DNA of 13,536 nucleotides. It comes from Bacteroidota bacterium (GTDB lineage: Bacteria > Bacteroidota > Bacteroidia > NS11-12g > UBA9320). Position numbers and translations under genes: made by a program. The stretch is from NCBI GenBank assembly GCA_024638525.1, contig JAHEKB010000040.1, positions 1 to 13,536 on the forward strand. Direction: 5' to 3'. Under the pieces are notes generated by a model, which worked only from the letters and a program-made list of their open reading frames with translations, was not told where the DNA came from and ran no database searches. Shown here one piece after another: positions 6,761-12,558 of this stretch; the first letter of the stretch is position 1, and each line of letters starts with the position of its first letter.

Positions 6761-7344
6761 TGGACGCAGCATATTGGAACCAGCGCTATCTCAATGAGCA
6801 GACAGGCTGGGACATTGGTTATCCCAACCTAGCTTTAACCCATTATGTGGAAAGTCGGGGGCTGAGCAAGGACAGTGAGATACTAATTCCAGGAGCAGGT
6901 AGAGCCTATGAGGCAGAATACCTTCACCATAAAGGCTATAGCTCCGTTTATATTATTGACCTGGCTCCAGAGGCCAAAAATGATTTTCTAAAAAGGGTCA
7001 GCCATTTTCCAAACGATCACTTTATAGTTGGTGACTTTTTTGAGCTGAATCAAAGCTTTGACCTGATATTGGAGCAAACCTTCTTCTGCGCCCTAGATCC
7101 CAAGCTTCGTCCCCTTTATGCAGAGCATATGCACAAGATCATTAGGCCCGATGGTGTGCTGGCTGGAGTATTATTCAATATGCAGAAAGAGGACGGGCCT
7201 CCCTTTGGTGGCAATGAGATTGAATACAGAAGTTTATTCGAGCCGGATTTTGAAATTGTTCACTTAGAAGAGTGCTATAATTCCATCCCTCCCAGAGCAG
7301 GCAGAGAATTCTTTATTGAGTTTAAACCAAAAAAGACTTCCTAA
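6760..7344 (+). CDS. TPMT-like SAM-dependent methyltransferase
   Basis: This is a cytoplasmic class I methyltransferase of 194 residues resembling the thiopurine S-methyltransferase (TPMT) family, which methylates sulfur, selenium, tellurium or halide acceptors. Visible marks: the N-terminal YWNQRYLNEQTGWDIGYPNLAL (family W-x-x-RY...TGWD-x-G), SAM motif I ILIPGAGRAYEAEYL, an acidic ribose-binding position in IIDLAP, VGDFFEL, then LEQTFFCALDPKLRPLYAEHM and the conserved GPPFGG. Family N-terminal and central motifs are complete. The physiological acceptor is not evident. The start overlaps the preceding stop by one base and has a Shine-Dalgarno-like site, so it is co-translated with the beta-barrel gene. 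The last codons and the stop lie inside a terminator hairpin. Confidence 0.85.
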   Translation: MDAAYWNQRYLNEQTGWDIGYPNLALTHYVESRGLSKDSEILIPGAGRAYEAEYLHHKGYSSVYIIDLAPEAKNDFLKRVSHFPNDHFIVGDFFELNQSFDLILEQTFFCALDPKLRPLYAEHMHKIIRPDGVLAGVLFNMQKEDGPPFGGNEIEYRSLFEPDFEIVHLEECYNSIPPRAGREFFIEFKPKKTS

Positions 7345-7354
7345 GAAGTCTTTT
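7331..7354. terminator. bidirectional intrinsic terminator
   Basis: The arms AAAAGACTTC (7331-7340) and GAAGTCTTTT (7345-7354) are exact reverse complements around the loop CTAA. The A-rich left arm and T-rich right arm give a U-tract on both strands. On the plus strand it ends the methyltransferase transcript; its loop contains the TAA stop (7342-7344). On the minus strand it ends the tRNA transcript, starting 4 bases after the tRNA-Leu body. Confidence 0.88.
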
Positions 7355-7358
7355 CCAG

Positions 7359-7442
7359 TGCCCCAGACGGGGGTCGAACCCGTACGGCCGTGAGGCCACA
7401 GGATTTTAAGTCCTGCGTGTCTACCAATTCCACCACCGGGGC
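7359..7442 (-). tRNA. tRNA-Leu (anticodon UAA)
   Basis: This is an 84-base class II tRNA reading UUA codons. The acceptor arm GCCCCGG pairs with CTGGGGC (one G-U pair), with discriminator A. The anticodon stem CAGGA/TCCTG encloses the loop CTTAAAA (anticodon TAA). The long variable arm (GGCC...GGCC) is present, and the T arm is ACGGG-TTCGACC-CCCGT. The CCA end is not encoded; CTG follows the discriminator. It is the second gene of a tRNA-Gly/tRNA-Leu pair. Confidence 0.96.
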
Positions 7443-7465
7443 AAAAAAAAAGGGACATGGTCCCT
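7443..7465 (-). terminator. terminator-like hairpin between the two tRNA genes
   Basis: On the minus strand AGGGAC, loop CAT and GTCCCT form a 6-bp stem, directly followed by eight Ts that end exactly at the first base of tRNA-Leu (7442). It has the full look of an intrinsic terminator but sits inside the tRNA pair. The plus strand also shows the stem followed by CTTTTTA. It could be a leaky terminator or attenuator, or a processing signal. Confidence 0.7.
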
Positions 7466-7472
7466 CTTTTTA

Positions 7473-7548
7473 TGGAGCGAGAGACGAGATTCGAACTCGC
7501 GACCCTCACCTTGGCAAGGTGATGCTCTACCAGCTGAGCTACTCTCGC
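7473..7548 (-). tRNA. tRNA-Gly (anticodon GCC)
   Basis: This is a 76-base tRNA including an encoded CCA end. The acceptor GCGAGAG pairs perfectly with CTCTCGC. The discriminator U, the usual one for tRNA-Gly in bacteria, is followed by CCA. The anticodon stem TCACC/GGTGA encloses the loop TTGCCAA (anticodon GCC). The D arm (AGCTCAGCTGGTAGAGC) and T arm (GCGAG-TTCGAAT-CTCGT) are canonical. It is first in the pair, behind a strong promoter. Confidence 0.97.
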
Positions 7549-7572
7549 TTGTTAAGAACTTAAAAGCGGATG

Positions 7573-7602
7573 CAAAAATAAAACTCAATGCCTCATTTCA
7601 AA
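7573..7602 (-). promoter_or_regulatory. Bacteroidota-type promoter for the tRNA-Gly/tRNA-Leu pair
   Basis: On the minus strand TTTG (7599-7602), 18 bases and TATTTTTG (7573-7580) match the Bacteroidota sigma-A consensus TTTG-N17-23-TAnnTTTG at every fixed position. Transcription would begin near 7567, giving a leader of about 20 bases before tRNA-Gly. It is the best promoter in the window, as expected for stable RNA. Confidence 0.8.
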
Positions 7603-7619
7603 CAAAAATCGAGTAATTG

Positions 7620-8312
7620 TTAAGAAGGCTTCTTTTTGTTTTCCAGTTCTTCGAAGCGTCTGTCCACATCCTTGCTTACTTTTTCTAACTCTATGTCGTC
7701 GTAGGCTATCTCCTCTCCTCCCAAAAACAGGTAGAAAACGAAATCCAGTATGAGCTTGATAATCATGAAAACAATGAAACCGTCAATGAAAACAATAAAA
7801 GCGTCAATGACAAAATCGCTGTTGTTGAAACCAAAAATGATTACGAGATGCATGGGAATGACCCTTAGATAGGTCATGAAGATATTGGGCGTTATCTTGC
7901 TGGGTGCTGAAGGAATGACCTCCCTCCCTGTAAACAAAACCAAATTGATAAGTAGGAAAATGGCCGTATAGCGCACGTATTTAATCATGTCTACCAATAC
8001 GTCTATGTCTCCAATGTCTGTACTCATTACCATGAGAAAAATGATGTAGACAAAGTGAAAACCACCAAAATGAACGACAAAAAATCCAGTTACTGCGTGA
8101 TTCTTAAGAGGAAACAATCCTGAAGCACGGGTTACTCTTATGAAATTGTGGATTGCAAACTGTGCACCCATAAAAATGGACTGGAGTAAAAATGCCCATA
8201 TAACAAACATGGGTTCAACCTTGTCCAACGCATAAAGTACTATGATTGCAAGATTGTAAAAAAGGAGGAAATAGAATTCCGGATCTCTAAATATCCCTAC
8301 CCTCTTTCTCAT
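7620..8312 (-). CDS. DUF6498-like polytopic membrane protein
   Basis: This is an inner-membrane protein of 230 residues with about six hydrophobic segments. Function is unknown. The pattern FFVVHFGGFHFVYIIFL (about residues 77-93), with an aromatic/His-x-GG-F signature inside a membrane segment, resembles DUF6498, my best guess from memory. The C-terminal 30 residues (from about GGEEIAYDDIELEKVSKD) are charged, probably cytoplasmic and helical. Its ATG overlaps the stop of the potassium channel gene by 4 bases (ATGA at 8309-8312), so the two are translationally coupled, and a role in membrane potential or in supporting the channel is a reasonable but unproven inference. No terminator hairpin is seen after its stop before the tRNA promoter. 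Confidence 0.72.
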   Translation of the reverse strand: MRKRVGIFRDPEFYFLLFYNLAIIVLYALDKVEPMFVIWAFLLQSIFMGAQFAIHNFIRVTRASGLFPLKNHAVTGFFVVHFGGFHFVYIIFLMVMSTDIGDIDVLVDMIKYVRYTAIFLLINLVLFTGREVIPSAPSKITPNIFMTYLRVIPMHLVIIFGFNNSDFVIDAFIVFIDGFIVFMIIKLILDFVFYLFLGGEEIAYDDIELEKVSKDVDRRFEELENKKKPS

Positions 8313-9220
8313 TCTTCCGTTAATTCATAATCATGCACTGCATCTATGTCTAGGAGAATCTCTCCATTTTCCTGCGACTGATAGTTTCTTACAAATCGAG
8401 CTCCCCATACCCACTCATCGGATGTATAGCTAAATCTCAAGTGCACGTGCTTACTGAAGGTATCATCAAAGCCCTTTATTAATATGAGTAATTCTGCAGA
8501 CTTGGATTTGAGATCGTCGGCATTGAGACCATAAATAGGACTGCTATCATTAATGGGGTGAATCAAAGTCCAACTCAATGGGAAAAAATGAATGGTCGAG
8601 CTCTCCAATTTCAAGTTAAAATACCTTCTAAAAACTTCTTCCCCCTCATCTACATCCATGGCTAGCATAACCCTTGCTTCCATTTCCATTAATACATTGG
8701 GCCTTCTGTTTACCACCTTGAACATCAATCCCTTGCCATCTTTAAATGGAGAAATCAAGGCATTATTGCTAAAGAGTATTCGCGCTGAAGGCCGGCTAAA
8801 TCGACCGTAGACGAGACCCGTTGCTACAGCGAAGAATAACCAACCCGCCATGGCTTCCATACCACTGATAAAATTGGCCATGGGATCATTGGGGTATATG
8901 CTACCAAATCCAACAGTGGTAAAGGTCTGCATGCTGAAGAAAAGAGCCTTAAGAACAGGTGGCATGTCCTGAATGTCTTCATTTGCAAAACTTATGCTAT
9001 CTGTACCTATGATTAAATATGCCGAAGCGAACAATAGATTAAATAGTAGATAAACAAAGGTGATATTCAATAAGAACTGAAAGGTGCTCATTTTTAGCAA
9101 TTGCTGATATCGCTGATTGCGGATGCCTTTACGCACCACATTGAAGCTACCATCTTTATTGATGATTCGTTTGGTATTGTGGGCGTACTTACGGCCCAAT
9201 CCAGGGTCAAATAGTTTCAT
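8309..9220 (-). CDS. inward-rectifier-type (KirBac) potassium channel
   Basis: This inner-membrane K+ channel subunit of 303 residues has the full Kir layout. A cytoplasmic N-terminus carries NKDGSFNVVRKG. The amphipathic slide helix lies around LLKMSTFQFLLNI (41-53), followed by the first membrane helix to about residue 71. The pore helix and selectivity filter are T-T-V-G-F-G (101-106), and the second membrane helix spans about 118-138. The linker FSRPSARILFSNNALISPF leads into the immunoglobulin-like cytoplasmic gating domain (GLMFKVVNRRPN... to the end). Functional channels are tetramers; in eukaryotic Kir channels the slide-helix region binds lipids. The filter has phenylalanine where TVGYG or TIGYG is usual, a change tolerated in other K+ channels. 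The ATG at 9218-9220 overlaps prmC by 14 bases, and its stop overlaps the DUF6498-like gene by 4. Confidence 0.93.
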   Translation of the reverse strand: MKLFDPGLGRKYAHNTKRIINKDGSFNVVRKGIRNQRYQQLLKMSTFQFLLNITFVYLLFNLLFASAYLIIGTDSISFANEDIQDMPPVLKALFFSMQTFTTVGFGSIYPNDPMANFISGMEAMAGWLFFAVATGLVYGRFSRPSARILFSNNALISPFKDGKGLMFKVVNRRPNVLMEMEARVMLAMDVDEGEEVFRRYFNLKLESSTIHFFPLSWTLIHPINDSSPIYGLNADDLKSKSAELLILIKGFDDTFSKHVHLRFSYTSDEWVWGARFVRNYQSQENGEILLDIDAVHDYELTEE

Positions 9221-10034
9221 TGGCGGTAAATCTCAACATTCTGAATTTCCCTTGCAGGTCTTTCTTAAAATGGAAGCTTCCTCCAAATTTATAAAGCAAT
9301 TGCTCTAAATCCGATTTATAATCCTCATGAATTTCAACATAGCAAGAAGATTTTCTCGTCCATGTTATCTCAATTATCCTCTCATAGAACAGAAGTGGCT
9401 TACTGTCGGGGACAAATAGAGCCATTTCAGGCTCGTGATCTACCACATCCAATGGCATCTCCGAGCGCTCTTGTTTAGGTATATAAGGCGGATTGCACAC
9501 AATAATATCCGCATCAGATAATGGGTCTATCAATGCGTCACACTGAATAAAATCAATGCTCAAGCCGTGTAGCTCTGCATTGCTCTTGGCAACAACAAGC
9601 GCTTCAGCGCTCAAATCACAGGCCGATATGCGCGCAGAATTCAAATTCTTAGCCAATGCAATCGCTATACATCCACTGCCTGTGCCAACATCTAGTATAC
9701 TTAGTTCTTTGTCCTTATTGTCTGCGATAATCCATTGCACCAATTCTTCAGTCTCCGGTCTGGGAATCAAAACAGAAGGATTAACGGTCAACTCCAGATC
9801 GCAAAACCAGCTTTTACCGAAGTGATACTGTATGGGTATTCCGTTCACAATGCTATCTAAGCATTTCAGGTACTCCTCGGGTCTATCAGTCTTCTTATTT
9901 AAGAGCAAGGATTTCTGATCTAAACCATCGATTTGTTCCATAGCAAACAGAAATAATGACCGTGTTTCCCGTTCACCTTTATTCACTTTTAAGTGCTTTA
10001 GGAACAGTTCGTGGATATCTCTGAGTTCTTCCAA
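9207..10034 (-). CDS. prmC: peptide chain release factor N5-glutamine methyltransferase PrmC
   Basis: This enzyme methylates the glutamine of the GGQ motif in release factors RF1 and RF2, using S-adenosylmethionine, and so speeds translation termination. Seen: a helical N-terminal domain (EELRDIHELFLKHL...), the family stretch IPIQYHFGKSWFCDLELTVNPSVLIPRPETEELV, SAM motif I ILDVGTGSGCIAIALAKN, and the catalytic/substrate motif NPPYIP. The boundary given uses a TTG at 10032-10034. It yields 275 residues, close to E. coli PrmC (277), and lines up with typical Bacteroidota N-termini. A TAGGTTTG box lies 5 bases upstream. In-frame ATGs at 10077-10079 (290 residues) and 10098-10100 (297 residues) are the alternatives, but both would overlap the divergent ribD gene. 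Family call near certain; start about 60% sure. Confidence 0.93.
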   Translation of the reverse strand: MEELRDIHELFLKHLKVNKGERETRSLFLFAMEQIDGLDQKSLLLNKKTDRPEEYLKCLDSIVNGIPIQYHFGKSWFCDLELTVNPSVLIPRPETEELVQWIIADNKDKELSILDVGTGSGCIAIALAKNLNSARISACDLSAEALVVAKSNAELHGLSIDFIQCDALIDPLSDADIIVCNPPYIPKQERSEMPLDVVDHEPEMALFVPDSKPLLFYERIIEITWTRKSSCYVEIHEDYKSDLEQLLYKFGGSFHFKKDLQGKFRMLRFTANETI

Positions 10035-10039
10035 GGGCT

Positions 10040-10047
10040 CAAACCTA
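10040..10047 (-). promoter_or_regulatory. putative -7 promoter box (TAGGTTTG) of prmC
   Basis: On the minus strand this reads TAGGTTTG, a full match to TAnnTTTG, followed by AGCCC and an in-frame TTG. If prmC began at the upstream ATGs, this box would lie inside its coding sequence. No clear -33 element is visible. Confidence 0.4.
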
Positions 10048-10077
10048 TGAATTTCGTGAGAAATAAAGCTTGAGAAC

Positions 10078-11109
10078 ATGGAGCAAATGCAAGCATACAT
10101 GAGTCAGTGTATTGAACTCGCCAAGAGAGGTTCAGCATTTGTGGCTCCCAATCCCATGGTGGGTTGTATTGTGGTTTACAATGAGAAAGTAGTGTCTGAA
10201 GGCCATCACGAATTCTTTGGAGGACCCCATGCAGAAGTTGTGGCTATTAACAGCTTGACCAAAGACATAGACCCCAGACAATCTGAACTTTACGTTAATT
10301 TAGAGCCTTGTGCCCATCACGGAAAGACTCCACCTTGTGCTGACCTCATCATTGAAAAAGGCTTTAAAAAGGTGGTTATAGGTTCATTGGATCCAAATCC
10401 CGAAGTAGCGGGAAAAGGGGCTGACAAATTGCGGGCAGCTGGAATAGAAGTCGTTATAAATATTTTGCAAAAGGAATGCGAGCATTTAAATCGAAAGTTT
10501 TATTTCTTCCACACTAATAAACTCCCATATATCTGTCTAAAATGGGCAGAAACCAAAGATGGCTTCATTGGAAGACACATTGCTGACCTCTATTCTGGCA
10601 AGCAAATCAGCGGTGAGGAAAGCAAGGAATTCGTTCATCAATTGAGGGCGGAACATATGGCACTGATGATTGGCGCAAGAACCGCCAATCTGGACAATCC
10701 TAAATTGACCGTTAGACATGTTAAAGGTCGTGACCCGCTCAAATTGATCGTTTCTAGAAATAATACAGTAGAATCCAGTTTGCGCCTGCTCAAAGAAGGG
10801 CAAACATGGATTTTCAATACCTTAAGTGCAGAGGAAGTGAATGGTTTGAGATTTGTCAAGTTAAACAGGCACACATTCTTGGAAGAAATGTTGGAGTACC
10901 TGCACAAGCAAGGCGTGCAAAGCGTGCTGGTAGAAGGTGGTTCTCAGCTTGCCCAGAGCCTCATAGATCATGGCTATTGGAATGAATGCTATAGAATATG
11001 TAGCCCGCTTGAATGGAAAAAGGGCGTTCCGGCTCCAGAGATTAAAGCTCGTGAAACAGAAATCATCGAGTTGGGTTCAGATAAAGTCCTGCATTATTTG
11101 AATCGATGA
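10078..11109 (+). CDS. ribD: bifunctional riboflavin biosynthesis deaminase/reductase RibD
   Basis: This cytoplasmic enzyme catalyses steps two and three of riboflavin synthesis: deamination of diaminohydroxyphosphoribosylaminopyrimidine, then NADPH-dependent reduction of the ribose side chain. It has 343 residues. The N-terminal deaminase carries the zinc site HAE (H51, E53) and PCAHHGKTPPCADL (C78, C87), plus APNPMVG (23-29). The C-terminal reductase starts near residue 150 (PYICLKWAETKDGFIG) and shows EFVHQLRAEHMALMIGARTANLDNPKLTVR and VLVEGGSQLAQSLI. Both halves look complete. The start MEQMQAYMSQCIELAKRG fits the family; ATG at 10087 is a minor alternative. Its stop overlaps the transporter start by 4 bases. 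No FMN riboswitch or other leader is present in the short divergent gap. Confidence 0.96.
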   Translation: MEQMQAYMSQCIELAKRGSAFVAPNPMVGCIVVYNEKVVSEGHHEFFGGPHAEVVAINSLTKDIDPRQSELYVNLEPCAHHGKTPPCADLIIEKGFKKVVIGSLDPNPEVAGKGADKLRAAGIEVVINILQKECEHLNRKFYFFHTNKLPYICLKWAETKDGFIGRHIADLYSGKQISGEESKEFVHQLRAEHMALMIGARTANLDNPKLTVRHVKGRDPLKLIVSRNNTVESSLRLLKEGQTWIFNTLSAEEVNGLRFVKLNRHTFLEEMLEYLHKQGVQSVLVEGGSQLAQSLIDHGYWNECYRICSPLEWKKGVPAPEIKARETEIIELGSDKVLHYLNR

Positions 11110-11978
11110 ATGCCTGGATCTTTCTCTTTCTGAGCATAGCTTGCAGTTCAGCTATCAATTTGATCTTCAGGGGCTTTGAACATTACAAAATTGAGCGATT
11201 CCCAGCCATCGTGGTCAATTATGCAGTTTGCTTTCTAACGGGTTGGGTCATGATTGGCTCCTATCCCATTGGCCAATTTATAGGAAGTAGTTGGTTTCCA
11301 TGGCTGCTGCTCTTGGGATGTTTCTTTGTTCTTATCTTTTACCTCATGGCACTTACCACTGCCCGCTTAGGTATCAGTGTAAATGCCGTTGCTAGCAAGA
11401 TGGCTATGGTTATTCCAATTGCATTAGCCCTGGTGGTATTAAAGGAGCAAGTCCATTTTATCTTTTACATCGGACTTTTCTTGGCTTTGGCCAGCATCTA
11501 CTTGATTACAGTAAAAGATGAGATTCACTTAAATCGTCACTATATCCTGCTACCGCTGGGAGTGTTCATCGGTTCAGGCATCATTGATTTTTCACTTAAA
11601 ATCATTGAGCAGAAGATCGGTGATCAGCTTTCATATTCACATATAAGCATGACCATTTTTTTGGGAGCTTTTCTCATGGGAAGTGCCATCAGCCTGATTC
11701 GCTATAGTCAATCCCGCTTTCAGTGGTCATGGAGAAACAACATCGCCGGACTGAGTTTGGGAGTCCCGAACTTCTTTTCCATTTATTTCCTGCTCTTGGC
11801 TTTGCAATCATTTCACACCCAAAGCAGTTTAGTATTTGGGTTAAACAATGTAAGCATCGTATTGCTAAGCACCTTTTTATCCGTGCTCATCTTCGGAGAA
11901 CAATTGTCGATTAAAAACAAGCTCGGTTTGTTCCTAGCTATCTTGGCCATTATTTCCATTGCTTATGTCGGACTATAG
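11106..11978 (+). CDS. EamA/DMT-family membrane transporter
   Basis: This inner-membrane protein has 290 residues and about ten hydrophobic helices arranged as two similar halves, the layout of the drug/metabolite transporter superfamily (EamA). Seen: a first helix with the small-residue start WIFLFLSIACSSAINLIF, the end of the first half with MAMVIPIALALVVLKEQVHFIFYIGLFLALASIYLI, and its counterpart in the second half, VSIVLLSTFLSVLIFGEQLSIKNKLGLFLAILAIISIAYV. The (F/L)xEx(I/L/V)-type glutamate before the last helix is the classical EamA mark (KEQ, GEQ). Substrate unknown. It starts inside the ribD stop (ATGA), so it is co-translated with ribD. A link to flavins is possible because some DMT members (RibN) carry riboflavin, but nothing in the sequence proves it. 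Confidence 0.87.
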   Translation: MNAWIFLFLSIACSSAINLIFRGFEHYKIERFPAIVVNYAVCFLTGWVMIGSYPIGQFIGSSWFPWLLLLGCFFVLIFYLMALTTARLGISVNAVASKMAMVIPIALALVVLKEQVHFIFYIGLFLALASIYLITVKDEIHLNRHYILLPLGVFIGSGIIDFSLKIIEQKIGDQLSYSHISMTIFLGAFLMGSAISLIRYSQSRFQWSWRNNIAGLSLGVPNFFSIYFLLLALQSFHTQSSLVFGLNNVSIVLLSTFLSVLIFGEQLSIKNKLGLFLAILAIISIAYVGL

Positions 11979-12558
11979 TTACAGAGGCATCACTAGCGAG
12001 AGTCATGCAGAATTCAAGCATGAAGGAAGCAAGTTCATCGCGCATCTGAAACCCGTTCATTCAAAAGAAGAGGCTGTGGCTTTCGTCAAATCTGAAAAAG
12101 AAAGGTATTCAACTGCCACCCATGTGTGTTCTGCATATATCATAGGGCTCGCAAATGAAATACAGTATTTCAGTGATGACGGTGAACCCTCTAATTCTGC
12201 TGGCAGACCCATACTCAACGCTTTGCTATCTGCAGATCTCAGCTATGTTGTAGCAACTGTAATCAGATATTACGGTGGCAAGAAACTGGGTATTCCTGGA
12301 TTGATTAAAGCCTATGGCACAGCTGTCCAACAAGGGATAGCTAAATCAAATATCACAGAACTCGAATTAAAAGATCGTTTAACTTGTACCATTGCAGCGA
12401 CACATCAGCACCTCTGGTATAATGTGCTCAACAAACAGCATGGTGTAGATGGTTGGCATGCCGACGGTCAATTCATATTAGAATGTTCTAAAAGTTTGAC
12501 CTCAGAATTACGAATAGAATTAGACAAAATACCTACCTTACGCTGGATAAATTTATGA
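11965..12558 (+). CDS. YigZ/IMPACT (UPF0029) family protein
   Basis: This cytoplasmic protein has 197 residues (E. coli YigZ has 204). The N-terminal UPF0029/IMPACT domain is clear: EGSKFIAHLKPVHSKEEAVAFV, ATHVCSAYIIG, the signature SDDGEPSNSAGRPILNAL (about 69-86), and VIRYYGGKKLGIPGLIKAYG. The shorter C-terminal ferredoxin-like domain, which resembles the RNA-binding folds of elongation factors, is more divergent. Family members relate to eukaryotic IMPACT, a regulator of the Gcn2 kinase; the bacterial function is not established. The ATG at 11965 gives the normal N-terminus MSDYSYRGITSES; a TTG two codons earlier is unnecessary. It overlaps the transporter gene by 14 bases and the next gene by 4. 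Confidence 0.92.
   Translation: MSDYSYRGITSESHAEFKHEGSKFIAHLKPVHSKEEAVAFVKSEKERYSTATHVCSAYIIGLANEIQYFSDDGEPSNSAGRPILNALLSADLSYVVATVIRYYGGKKLGIPGLIKAYGTAVQQGIAKSNITELELKDRLTCTIAATHQHLWYNVLNKQHGVDGWHADGQFILECSKSLTSELRIELDKIPTLRWINL

Noticed and set aside
6558..6797. Alternative-frame reading over the proline-rich tail, suggesting a frameshift at the barrel end
   Set aside because: The main frame runs cleanly to a TAA that overlaps the methyltransferase ATG with a Shine-Dalgarno-like site. The alternative frame has no strand pattern or domain.
7264..7509. Minus-strand 81-codon reading frame over the tRNA genes
   Set aside because: It translates straight through both tRNAs and the terminators; not a protein gene.
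9992..10077. FMN riboswitch upstream of ribD
   Set aside because: The gap to prmC is at most about 43 bases, too short for the aptamer, and conserved FMN-element motifs are absent.
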